The notes below the pieces were generated by a model. That model ran no database searches and was not told where the DNA came from. It saw only the letters and a program-made list of their open reading frames with translations. Positions 27,523-36,056 of a stretch of DNA of 64,000 nucleotides are shown one piece after another; positions within the stretch are counted from its first letter, which is position 1; every line of letters starts with the position of its first letter. A program made the position numbers and the translations under genes. Source of the stretch: an uncultured Ruminococcus sp. GTDB lineage: Bacteria > Bacillota > Clostridia > Oscillospirales > Acutalibacteraceae. Where the stretch lies: contig CACYSI010000020.1 in the NCBI GenBank assembly GCA_902776975.1, positions 1-64,000 of the forward strand, given 5' to 3'.

Positions 27523-28585
27523 GGTAATAGACAACGTCAAAAAGAGCGTTTATGCCAATCTCGAGGATATAGCCAACGCTCCTATCTCTTGGGACAAACT
27601 CAAGGGCAAGACCCTGCTGCTGACGGGAGCCGGCGGCTTCATCGGTTACTACATGACCTGCGGCATACTGCTGCGCAACGACCTCTACGGCGACAACATC
27701 AAGGTGCTGGCGCTGGAGCGTTTCGGCGACTTCGCCCGTAAGAAGTTCGGCAAGCTGCTTGACCGCGACGACGTAGAGCTGATAGAGCAGGATATCACCG
27801 TACCAATCAAGGCTGAGCGCGCCGACTATGTCATCCACGCGGCTTCTCAGGCGAGCAACATCGAATTTGAGCGCGATCCGGTCGGCACGATAAGCGCCAA
27901 CCTCAGCGGTACTCTCAACGCTCTCGACTTTGCTAAAGAGAGCGGCAGCGAGGCTTCGCTGGTAGTATCATCGCTCAAGGTATACGGCACCCTGTATACG
28001 GGCAAGCCCTATATCGAAGAGGACGACAACGGCTATGTCGACTTCACTTCATACAAGAACTGCTACGCCATAGGCAAACGCGCCGCTGAGACCCTCGCCG
28101 CGAGCTACTCAAAGCAGTACGGCATGAACATCCGCATAGTACGCCCGAGCTACATCTTCGGCGCGAGCCGCCTTGACGACGACCGAGTATGGGCTCAGTT
28201 CATCGCCAACATCGTACGCGGAGAGGATATACTGCTCAAGAGCAACGGCGCTACAAACCGCTCCTTCTGCTATGTAACAGACACAGTCACCGCCATGCTG
28301 CACGTCCTGCTCGACGGCGAGAACTGCGTACCATATAACATCTCTAACGAAAAGTCAAACACAACTATCCGCGGCTTTGCTCAGGCGGCTTGCGAGGCGT
28401 TCCCCGAGCGTAAGATGAAGCTCGCCTTCGCCAACCCCGAGGATGAGATCATGCCCGAGCCGTCGCCCCTCGATCCCACTCCCGAGATCATGGACAACAA
28501 GCGTATCCGCGCTATCGGCTGGGAGCCTAAGATCGACCTTATCGAGGGCATCCGCAGAGCCGTAGCCATATTGGAAGAAGCGTAA
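27512..28585 (+). CDS. NAD-dependent epimerase/dehydratase (extended SDR)
   Basis: A 357-aa sugar-nucleotide-modifying SDR. The cofactor loop GAGGFIG is at 39-45, the catalytic pair is Tyr185/Lys189 (YAIGK), and SSLKVYG (about 153-159) gives the strand before it. About 30 residues precede the Rossmann fold. It overlaps the cytidylyltransferase gene by 11 bases and has GGAGG upstream. It resembles UDP-glucuronate decarboxylase or epimerase relatives. It probably processes the sugar that the operon attaches; reduction of a CDP-linked ketose or epimerisation are both possible. Confidence 0.85.
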   Translation: MDYKVIDNVKKSVYANLEDIANAPISWDKLKGKTLLLTGAGGFIGYYMTCGILLRNDLYGDNIKVLALERFGDFARKKFGKLLDRDDVELIEQDITVPIKAERADYVIHAASQASNIEFERDPVGTISANLSGTLNALDFAKESGSEASLVVSSLKVYGTLYTGKPYIEEDDNGYVDFTSYKNCYAIGKRAAETLAASYSKQYGMNIRIVRPSYIFGASRLDDDRVWAQFIANIVRGEDILLKSNGATNRSFCYVTDTVTAMLHVLLDGENCVPYNISNEKSNTTIRGFAQAACEAFPERKMKLAFANPEDEIMPEPSPLDPTPEIMDNKRIRAIGWEPKIDLIEGIRRAVAILEEA

Positions 28586-28626
28586 CATACCGTTTCGCCG
28601 TTATTCCTGACTAAAACGGAGAAAAT

Positions 28627-30432
28627 ATGCCTCTGAAAAACAAACTCAATCAGTACGAGCTTGACACCGCTCTCGCCGTACTGCGTGATAAAAACCTGCC
28701 GCTCGACGAGCTTAAGTCCAAGACCGTAGCTGTGTCCGGCGGCTCTGAACTGCACAAAAGCATAATATACAGTCTGCTCTGTTTGAATGACGAAAAGGCT
28801 CTCGGCATAAAGGTAATCTCGGTGGGCGAGTCCGTACCGACGCTATATGATGACGACTTTTTCACGGTAGCTGAGCCTGATGAGCTCGGCGATGTCGATC
28901 TCTTCATCGAGGCGGGTTTTCTGCGCTATGAGGGCGAGACCGACAGCCGTATCTTCGCCGATTGCATCGACAGAGCCATGAGGACAGCCGCCCTGCTGAG
29001 CAGGATCAAGGCGGGCAGAGTGATACTGCTGTCGAGCGTCGCCTGCTACGGCTCTCCGCTAAGTGAGATGACCCTTTCAGAGAGCGAATACACCGACGCG
29101 GGCTTTTCTTTGAACGACATCACAGCCGTGATGTATCAGTGCGTCGAAAACATCTTCGCAGGCGCGGCGCACACAAGCGGATTTGAACTTGTGACAATGC
29201 GCGCCGCGGCTTTGATCGCGCCCTTCGGCGGTACCGAGGTCGGCGAAAAGCTCCTCTCCCCCGTCATCAAGGGCGATAAGCTCGCCTTAGCGCCTCACGG
29301 ACGCAAAACATCGTTTGTATATATCAACGATCTGCTGACGGCGATCTATTACGGCGCTCTGCTGTGCAATCCCGAGGTGTATAACGTCAGCGGTCCCGAC
29401 AGCGGGATGTCTCCGCTGATGCTGGCTGCCGTATGTGAAGAGCTGTTCGGCTCCGATGCTCAAATATCGGATGACGGCATGCGCGTACACGGATGCTCGA
29501 TAAACTGTGATAAGCTCAAAAAGCTCGGATATACGCCCCTCATCAACGACAAAGACGCCCTGCTGATAGCTGAAAACGCCCTTTCGGGCACAGACAGGGT
29601 CTTCATGTTCAGCGACTCGTACGACGGCAAGCTAAGCGCCGTGCAGAGCGTACTGCTGGGCTTTCTCAAAGAGGTAGACCGCATCTGCCGCAAGCATGAC
29701 ATAAAGTATTTTCTCGGCGGCGGCACACTGCTCGGAGCAGTGAGGCACAAGGGCTTCATCCCGTGGGACGACGACGCGGACGTGATGATGCTGCGGGAGG
29801 ACTATGAAAAATTCCTCAGCGTCCTGCCCGGTGAGCTGCCCTCCTACATCACCGACCAGAACACAGACCCCGACTCGCACTTCGCATTCACCAAGCTCAG
29901 GCTCGACGACACTGTCCTGTCTACCGAGTTTTCGGCGAGATTCGACATACACAACGGAGTATTCCTCGATGTGCTGGCACAGGACAAGACGTCAGACAAA
30001 AAGCTCGCCCGCAAACTGCATATGAAGATGACAGCTCAGCTCAGGTGGCTCGTGCTCAACAAATGGCGCAAGACTCCCATGGACGCGAACAACAAGTTCG
30101 TATCCTTCATCGGCGACGTCATAAAGACTGTAATGCCGCTAAAAGCTCTCGAGAGAATGCAGAACCGCATGATGACCCGCTACCGTAACAAACAGACAAA
30201 ATATCTGTATGACAGCATGGGACGCAACGTCGAGCGCGGCGAATACCCCATAGAGTGGCTGGACGAGGCGGTGTATGTGGACTTTGAGGACGCCAAGCTG
30301 CCTATCCCAAAGAAGTGGGAGGAGTACCTGACATACCTCTACGGCGACTATATGAGTATGATACCCGTCAGCGAGCGTCATGTGAGCCACGATATAGTTC
30401 GCATAGATTTAGGCAGATTCATAAACTATTGA
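28627..30432 (+). CDS. Fusion: degenerate epimerase domain + LicD phosphotransferase
   Basis: A 601-aa two-domain protein. Residues 30-315 follow the SDR epimerase pattern (SSVACYGSP, SFVYINDLLTAIYYGA, YNVSGPDSG), but the glycine loop is altered (VSGGSELHKS) and the active site reads Tyr170-Q-C-V-Glu174, so the catalytic Lys is lost. Residues 335-601 form a LicD domain with GGGTLLGAVRH (364-374) and the metal-binding WDDDAD (380-385). LicD enzymes transfer phosphocholine or phosphoalditols from CDP donors; human fukutin/FKRP are relatives. The first domain may bind, rather than convert, the substrate made by the upstream genes. A strong terminator closes the operon. Confidence 0.85.
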   Translation: MPLKNKLNQYELDTALAVLRDKNLPLDELKSKTVAVSGGSELHKSIIYSLLCLNDEKALGIKVISVGESVPTLYDDDFFTVAEPDELGDVDLFIEAGFLRYEGETDSRIFADCIDRAMRTAALLSRIKAGRVILLSSVACYGSPLSEMTLSESEYTDAGFSLNDITAVMYQCVENIFAGAAHTSGFELVTMRAAALIAPFGGTEVGEKLLSPVIKGDKLALAPHGRKTSFVYINDLLTAIYYGALLCNPEVYNVSGPDSGMSPLMLAAVCEELFGSDAQISDDGMRVHGCSINCDKLKKLGYTPLINDKDALLIAENALSGTDRVFMFSDSYDGKLSAVQSVLLGFLKEVDRICRKHDIKYFLGGGTLLGAVRHKGFIPWDDDADVMMLREDYEKFLSVLPGELPSYITDQNTDPDSHFAFTKLRLDDTVLSTEFSARFDIHNGVFLDVLAQDKTSDKKLARKLHMKMTAQLRWLVLNKWRKTPMDANNKFVSFIGDVIKTVMPLKALERMQNRMMTRYRNKQTKYLYDSMGRNVERGEYPIEWLDEAVYVDFEDAKLPIPKKWEEYLTYLYGDYMSMIPVSERHVSHDIVRIDLGRFINY

Positions 30433-30462
30433 CCAAATAGTAAGTCTTGAACATTATAACTA

Positions 30463-30505
30463 AAGGCTGACGCAAGCGAAAAAGCTTTGCGTCAGCCTTG
30501 TTTTA
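30463..30505 (+). terminator. Terminator of the LicD operon
   Basis: AAGGCTGACGCAA and TTGCGTCAGCCTT pair around an A-rich loop, followed by GTTTTA. Confidence 0.85.
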
Positions 30506-30565
30506 TGGGATACTATATCATTAAGTGAATACCTCTGCCTTTCACGGTTCACGATAAATTCCAGG

Positions 30566-30802
30566 TTAATCCCGATTCACGAAGCCTTGCTGACAGGTAT
30601 TACAGAACCAATCAGGACTATCAGGCTCGATCACACAGCCGCCGAAGGTGATTTCGTGATTCTCCAGCTTTTCTCTGAAAGCCTCACTGTACGCTTCTTC
30701 GGGCATGGGATTGTAAGCCACATCCTCGGAGCCGCATAACGGGCATACGGGCTTATTGATAAGATAGGGGAATTCTTCATCGCCGCTGTCCGGACCGTTC
30801 AG
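30566..30802 (-). pseudogene. Headless zinc-ribbon ORF downstream of the dockerin gene
   Basis: Reading on in the same frame past the TGA of the dockerin gene gives 78 codons ending TAA at 30566. The sequence contains KPVCPLCGSEDVAYN and later DWFCNTCQQGF, two CxxC pairs as in small zinc-ribbon proteins. No ATG, GTG or TTG precedes the first Cys pair in frame; the first in-frame GTG lies after it. So the gene either lost its start, or is read through from the dockerin gene, or is a remnant. The coding pattern itself looks real. Function is unknown. Confidence 0.55.
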
Positions 30803-32722
30803 TCAATTGGCGGATAATACCGGTCTGCCAATATTCTCATTGACCTTCAAGCCCGCGAGCCAACGCTGGATATAAGTAGCGTCAACGATCGTGACCTCGC
30901 CGTCGCCGTCAGCGTCCGCTGCGCTTTCATTCAGGACAAACGGAAGCGGAATGTTTGTAACCGCTCTTTGTATAAATGTCGCGTCGCAGATCGTTACGTC
31001 GCCGTCACCGTCGACGTCGCCGAGGATAGCGGGAGAGACAGCCTGAGCGGACAGCGAGACGCTCAGCGACATGCGTCCGAAGGCTTCTTCCACCGTCGCA
31101 CCGTTTGCTGTCACCTCTGTATCGTCATCCAGCCAATAGCCGAAATCAGGGTTGAGCAGGCAGTCCGCATAGTAGGTCTCGCCTTTTTCAAAGACGCCTT
31201 CAAAGACGGTGGATTCATCGTTGCTTTTTGTGTACCACTGAGAATACTGATGCTCCGGATCGCTGTGGACAGAACAATGCGAGTCCTCCTCGACAGTCAG
31301 CACGGGAGCGGGCGTCTGTATATCGTTTTCAAGGCTGACAGTTGTGCCGGCTATAGGCTGACCGAGCGTCAGCGCGACCTTCTTGATCTTTGTGTAGAAG
31401 CCGGCATACACAGTCATATCCGAATCAACCGCTTTTTGGAGCAGCTCATAAGCGTCATCGCCGTACTCCTCTTCGTTCGCGAATTCGGTCAGAGGCTTAG
31501 TGGCGAGATCGCGGAAGATAAAGTCCTCGGTCTCCATCGCGTCAAGCGTTTCAAATACACCGGCGTTATCGAGCGCGTCAAAGACCCTTGCGCCGCGCGG
31601 CGCCTCTACAGTGATATCCTCGCCGTGACCGGCAAGATCAATGTTGACGGTATAATAGTCCGGCAGGGGCTCGACATTTATGCCTAAGTCACCGGCGCTT
31701 ACGTTCGAGCTCAGTCCGCCGACGGTCACGCTCCACGAGCCATCGGCGTTCTTAACGGCGGCTGTGATCCCGTTTTCGGCTGAGATTGATTTGATCTCAT
31801 ATTCTTCATCCGGTGTGATCGTGGCAGTGCCGCTCGTGCCCTCAAGCAGCCAGCAGTCGATGTCGTTGTCGGACGAGAAGCCCTCGCCGTAGCTTACGGC
31901 AGCGTGTTCGGTGCTCAGATCGACTTGGATAAAATGCTCGCCGCTGTTGTTTTGAACCGTGCCGCCGTAGTTATATACAACCCCTTCCCATGTGTTGTTT
32001 GCGACGTTGCCGCCGACGTAATTCCTGACATACCCGATATTATCGGTGATTGTTCCCTCATTCCTATCGACCTGACTGTTGTATGCGTTTTTTATGATCG
32101 TTCCATAGTTCTCTTCTACTTTGCCTCTGTCAAACGCGAAAGCGGAAGCGGCGCCGTTCCTTTGTATCGTACCCTCGTTGATTTTTACGGTACCTGTGTT
32201 GGCTTCGGAGATTAATCCGCTGTTGCCGTAGATTGTTCCTCCTATACTGTTGTACTCTATCGTTCCATCATTATACCCCAAGGTACCCGAATTACAGTAA
32301 AGAGAGCTACCCTCTTTATTAGAATATAATAAGCCGTAATTGTAACCGGTGATCGAACCGTAGTTATAGGTCAAGATAGCGCCGCTGAAATTATTTGACA
32401 CTGTGCCGTAGTTTCTATCGATCGTTCCTTCGTTGCCCGCTTCTCCATATATCCGCGAAGAAACGGTATCGGAGCCGACTCGACCGTAATTGTTAGTGAT
32501 TTTCGCTTTAGGTTGATTATTATGGATGGTAGCGCCCTCGCGATTGTTTACAACGGTGCTCAGATTCTGCCAGATAAAGCCGTAGTTATTCAACCTGGAC
32601 TCACCGTTATAATTAACCGTGCCGGTGATATCATCGGAATATGCCGATACACAGACAGAAGACACGGCTATAATAATGCACATAGTAAGGAAAACGGCAA
32701 CGACTTTTACTGTTTTTTTCAT
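30803..32722 (-). CDS. Secreted dockerin protein with Asn/Gly-rich repeats
   Basis: A 639-aa exported protein. Residues 1-28 form a signal peptide (KKTVKVVAVFLTMCIIIAV...SAYS). Residues 35-270 are loose repeats of about 15-20 residues built on NYG, NNxG and GTI (for example GTIDRNYGTVSNN), which suggests a right-handed beta-helix. Then come beta-rich segments (280-565), one holding the Cys-containing SHCSVHSDPEHQYSQWY. Residues 573-630 hold two calcium-binding dockerin repeats (DVDGDGDVTICDATFIQR; ADADGDGEVTIVDATYIQRW). The dockerin would plug into a cohesin on a cell-surface scaffold. There is no catalytic domain that I recognise. GGAGG precedes the start. Confidence 0.85.
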   Translation of the reverse strand: MKKTVKVVAVFLTMCIIIAVSSVCVSAYSDDITGTVNYNGESRLNNYGFIWQNLSTVVNNREGATIHNNQPKAKITNNYGRVGSDTVSSRIYGEAGNEGTIDRNYGTVSNNFSGAILTYNYGSITGYNYGLLYSNKEGSSLYCNSGTLGYNDGTIEYNSIGGTIYGNSGLISEANTGTVKINEGTIQRNGAASAFAFDRGKVEENYGTIIKNAYNSQVDRNEGTITDNIGYVRNYVGGNVANNTWEGVVYNYGGTVQNNSGEHFIQVDLSTEHAAVSYGEGFSSDNDIDCWLLEGTSGTATITPDEEYEIKSISAENGITAAVKNADGSWSVTVGGLSSNVSAGDLGINVEPLPDYYTVNIDLAGHGEDITVEAPRGARVFDALDNAGVFETLDAMETEDFIFRDLATKPLTEFANEEEYGDDAYELLQKAVDSDMTVYAGFYTKIKKVALTLGQPIAGTTVSLENDIQTPAPVLTVEEDSHCSVHSDPEHQYSQWYTKSNDESTVFEGVFEKGETYYADCLLNPDFGYWLDDDTEVTANGATVEEAFGRMSLSVSLSAQAVSPAILGDVDGDGDVTICDATFIQRAVTNIPLPFVLNESAADADGDGEVTIVDATYIQRWLAGLKVNENIGRPVLSAN

Positions 32723-32766
32723 AGAGATTCCTCCTTGAGCCTGATTAAAAGGGGGGGATTTTTCGT

Positions 32767-32803
32767 ATAAAGCAACTGTTGCGCAACAGTCAATAGACTT
32801 TAT
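32767..32803 (-). terminator. Inverted repeat after the PBP gene
   Basis: An ACTGTTGC/GCAACAGT palindrome (32775-32790) sits inside a wider ATAAAG/CTTTAT pair. It lies 8 bases past the PBP stop and before the dockerin gene; a terminator is likely though the U-tract is short. Confidence 0.5.
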
Positions 32804-32810
32804 TCTGCTC

Positions 32811-34193
32811 TCAATTTACCAGCTCGCCGATAGCAGCGCTGACTACACTTGCCGCGGCGTCTATGCCGTAGCCTCCCTCGACTACAACAGCGGCAAAAGC
32901 GTACGGATGAGCGGGATCGTCGGTAAATCCGACAAACCACGACGTAGGATCCTTGTCCTCGCCTACCTCGGCTGTACCGGTCTTAGCGCAGAAGTTTAGC
33001 CCGGCGAGGCTGACTCCGCGGTTGTTAGCGTAGCCCTCGGCGGAGCCGCGCATCAGATCACGCAGGCGCGACGCCGTATCTGCCGACATCATGCTGATAT
33101 CGGGAGATTTGTTGGTCTTGATGCCCAGTTTATCGAGCAGCTTGCCGTCGTCATCAACGATATACGGAGAGGTGGCTGTACCGCCGTTGGCTACAGCCGA
33201 GCATATCATCGCCATGAGAGTCGGGTTAGCCAGATCCTGATACTGTCCGATACCCGACCACGCGAGGTAGTTGTCGCCCGCGCCGGTAGCGTCATAGTGA
33301 CTGGTCGCTATGGTGATATCGCTCATCTTGAGATCGTTCTTATTAAAGCCTAATCTCTCGGCGGTCTCCTTCATCTTATCCGCTCCCACCTGCATGGCTA
33401 TGCTGCCGAAGGCGCAGTTGCAGGAGTTCGCGAACGCATCTGAGAAGGTCTGTGTACCGTGGGCGTACTCGCAGGTTATGGGGTTGCCCTCTACATCCAG
33501 ATAGCCGTCGCAGGTGAAGGTCTGCTCATATATATCGGGTATGTTCTCTACCGCCGCGGCGGCAGTGACGATCTTGAAGATCGAACCGGGCGTAAAGGTG
33601 GACGAAATGACGTTGTCGAGATATACGCCGTCATATTCGCTCTCGTTATTCTCGTTTATCTCGGGGGGATCCTCGGGATCGTAGCTCGGGGCGCTGGTAT
33701 CGCACAGCACCTCGCCTGTCTTGTAGTTATATACCACACACGCGCCCTTGTGACTGCCTAAGGCGTTGAAGGCGGCGCGGCTCGCGTCGGCGTCGACGGT
33801 GAGCTTGATGTCGCTGTTGGGACGCAGAGAGTCGGGTATACCCAGACCCAAAACGAAGTTGTAGCCCGTCAGGCTGTTGCTGTATCGGCTCTGTATAGCC
33901 GTGGAGATATATCCGTTGTTATCGCCTACCACATGGAGCAGAGCCTCTCTTGTGGTCAGATCCGAGTTATAGTGACGGGTATCGTTCTCGCTGTAGGCGA
34001 GCTGCTGACCCGCGCGGTCGGTGATCTTACCGGCTCTCGCCAGACCTCCGTTGGATATTATATGACCGTTATACGGCTGCTGTACCCAGTCGCCGTGATA
34101 CAGGACCACGCGTACTCCGAGCAGGATGATGCCCGCTACAAAGGCGAAGGTGACGAACCAGACTATCAGGGAACGTGTCATGATGCGTTTCAT
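32811..34193 (-). CDS. Class B penicillin-binding protein (transpeptidase)
   Basis: A 460-aa membrane-anchored D,D-transpeptidase that cross-links peptidoglycan. One N-terminal membrane segment (8-28) is followed by a short dimerisation region and the transpeptidase domain from about residue 150. The three active-site motifs are present: SxxK in TPGSIFKI, SxN in NSCNCAFG (SCN) and KTG in CAKTGTAEVG. The start overlaps the stop of the FHA-RodA gene (ATGA), so the SEDS polymerase and its transpeptidase partner are made together, as in pbpA-rodA pairs of Actinobacteria and Clostridia. Confidence 0.93.
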   Translation of the reverse strand: MKRIMTRSLIVWFVTFAFVAGIILLGVRVVLYHGDWVQQPYNGHIISNGGLARAGKITDRAGQQLAYSENDTRHYNSDLTTREALLHVVGDNNGYISTAIQSRYSNSLTGYNFVLGLGIPDSLRPNSDIKLTVDADASRAAFNALGSHKGACVVYNYKTGEVLCDTSAPSYDPEDPPEINENNESEYDGVYLDNVISSTFTPGSIFKIVTAAAAVENIPDIYEQTFTCDGYLDVEGNPITCEYAHGTQTFSDAFANSCNCAFGSIAMQVGADKMKETAERLGFNKNDLKMSDITIATSHYDATGAGDNYLAWSGIGQYQDLANPTLMAMICSAVANGGTATSPYIVDDDGKLLDKLGIKTNKSPDISMMSADTASRLRDLMRGSAEGYANNRGVSLAGLNFCAKTGTAEVGEDKDPTSWFVGFTDDPAHPYAFAAVVVEGGYGIDAAASVVSAAIGELVN

Positions 34194-35914
34194 ACAGCTT
34201 CACCCCGCTTTCTGAGAGCGTTGGCGGGAGCTCTTCGCTTGGCGGCATAGGTACGCTCGTCAGCCGCCTTTATGAAGGCTAAGAGTCCCCAGCATGATAT
34301 CATAGACGAGCCGCCGGCGGACAGGAACGGGAGCGTAACGCCCGTAAGCGGCAGTATATCCGTTATACCGAAGATATTGAGAGCGCTCTGTATCACCATG
34401 AGTCCAGCCGCGCAGCAAGCCGAGATAGCGTAGAACGATGATCTCGAACGTGTGGTGATGGCGCGTGAGTAAAATGCCAGAGCGATGATCGCCGCCGCAA
34501 TGGCAAAGGCGATGATGACGCCCATCTCCTCGCCTATAAGACCGAAGACAAGGTCGCTCTCGGACGCGAATACATATTTGAGGTAGCCGTTGCCTACGCC
34601 TACGCCGATGAGTCCGCCCGACGCCATGTAGGTCATCACACGCACCTGCTGGTAGCCGCCGCTGTCCTGGACGTGCTCCCAGACATGGCCCCATGCCGAG
34701 AAGCGATCGGCGACATATGGCTTGATGCTGAGCACGATGAACACCGCGAAAGCCGCCGCGACGAGCGCGAGGATGACGGTCTTGATGTCGCCCGAGCGCA
34801 TCAGAGCTATGAGCAGGAAGGTCGCGAAGAATATCAGCGCCGTACCGAAGTCGCCCATAAGCGCCAGAGCGCCTACACATATTGCAGAAAAGATGATGAA
34901 CTCGATGAAGTTGCGCTTGGTCTGCAACTTATCCAGAGCCGCCGCTCCGACAAAGATAAAGGCTATCTTGACAAACTCGGAGGGCTGAACGCTGACGCCG
35001 CCTATATTGATCCAGTTAGCGGCGCCGTTCTGCACTCTGCCGAACACTATGTTGATCGCAAGCAGTACCACAGCAGCTATCATGATCGCCAAGCGCCATG
35101 AGTTGACCCTGTCGGGGTCCTCTATGAACTTGACGATGATCGCGAAAGCTATCATGCCTATAGCCATAGCTATCATCTGCACTATGGCTGAGCGCAGCTC
35201 CTGCCGCACGAGCAGCATGACGCCCATGCCCGACAAGAAGCACGCCAAAGCCTCAAGCTCAAAGTTGACCCTGTTGAGAGCGTAGGATGATATGAAGAAG
35301 AAGCCCCACATCAACAGCTCCATAGCGCCGAAGATGAGCAGAGGCACATAGTCCTGTACCTCGTTTGAGAAGCAAGCCTCCACCGCCATGAACAGGTGGA
35401 AGAAGGTGATCAGTATCATCAGTTTATAGGGCTTTAATGAGCCTTTGTCCGATGCCTTGGAGAAGAACCACGAGGGGCGCAGCCTCTCCTGATACTCCTC
35501 GCCGCGCTTTAAGACAAAGGTAGTATGACCCACGGTGATCTCATCGTCGATGATGACCTTGGCGCGTCCCTCAGCCCTCTCGCCGTTGACATAGGTGCCG
35601 AACTTGGAGCCGATATCCGAAACGAACCAGCCCTCCTTACGCCTGAGCAGAACGCAGTGGTCGCGCGATACGCTGATATCCGACACACGGATATCCGAGC
35701 CCTTGCTGCGGCCTATGCTGTTCTCCCAAAAGAGCACGGGTATCTTCTGTCCGGTCTCCTTGATCTCGAGGGTAACGAGGGGCTTTTCGGGTCGCCTGTG
35801 ACGGCGCGCCGAAGCAAAGCACTGGTATATGATGACCAGCGCGTATATCGGCAGCAGCGCCCTGAGCGCCAGTACCGATACGTCGAGTATGACCTGTAAG
35901 CTGATACGCCTCAC
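34190..35914 (-). CDS. FHA domain - RodA/FtsW (SEDS) glycosyltransferase
   Basis: A 574-aa fusion. One N-terminal membrane segment (11-30) leads to a cytoplasmic FHA domain (about 45-135; SIGRSKGSDIRVSD, SVSRDHCVL, GSKFGTYVNG), which binds phosphothreonine. Then follow about ten SEDS membrane segments with NWINIGGVSVQPSEF and PLTGVTLPFLSAGGSS, the lipid II polymerase signatures. The FHA domain suggests control by a Ser/Thr kinase such as PrkC. The start is unclear: the GTG at 35914 is in frame but the GGAG touches it directly, and no other good start lies nearby. Its promoter is at 35953-35981. Confidence 0.92.
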   Translation of the reverse strand: MRRISLQVILDVSVLALRALLPIYALVIIYQCFASARRHRRPEKPLVTLEIKETGQKIPVLFWENSIGRSKGSDIRVSDISVSRDHCVLLRRKEGWFVSDIGSKFGTYVNGERAEGRAKVIIDDEITVGHTTFVLKRGEEYQERLRPSWFFSKASDKGSLKPYKLMILITFFHLFMAVEACFSNEVQDYVPLLIFGAMELLMWGFFFISSYALNRVNFELEALACFLSGMGVMLLVRQELRSAIVQMIAMAIGMIAFAIIVKFIEDPDRVNSWRLAIMIAAVVLLAINIVFGRVQNGAANWINIGGVSVQPSEFVKIAFIFVGAAALDKLQTKRNFIEFIIFSAICVGALALMGDFGTALIFFATFLLIALMRSGDIKTVILALVAAAFAVFIVLSIKPYVADRFSAWGHVWEHVQDSGGYQQVRVMTYMASGGLIGVGVGNGYLKYVFASESDLVFGLIGEEMGVIIAFAIAAAIIALAFYSRAITTRSRSSFYAISACCAAGLMVIQSALNIFGITDILPLTGVTLPFLSAGGSSMISCWGLLAFIKAADERTYAAKRRAPANALRKRGEAV

Positions 35915-35952
35915 CTCCGAAACGTTAATATCTCAATAGATATATATAGGTA

Positions 35953-35981
35953 ATTTTACTATATACACTATTAAAAGTCAA
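35953..35981 (-). promoter_or_regulatory. Promoter of the FHA-RodA / PBP operon
   Basis: Minus strand TTGACT (35976-35981), 17-bp spacer, TAAAAT (35953-35958). Confidence 0.75.
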
Positions 35982-36002
35982 ATTAAAGAAATGTAAATAA
36001 AT

Positions 36003-36038
36003 ACCGCCTGAGGCTCGATCAAAATAGCCTCAGGCGGT
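36003..36038 (-). terminator. Terminator after the L,D-transpeptidase gene
   Basis: Arms ACCGCCTGAGGCT and AGCCTCAGGCGGT pair perfectly around a 10-nt loop, followed on the minus strand by T-rich sequence. Confidence 0.85.
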
Positions 36039-36056
36039 CAATTCTTTGTTATACTG

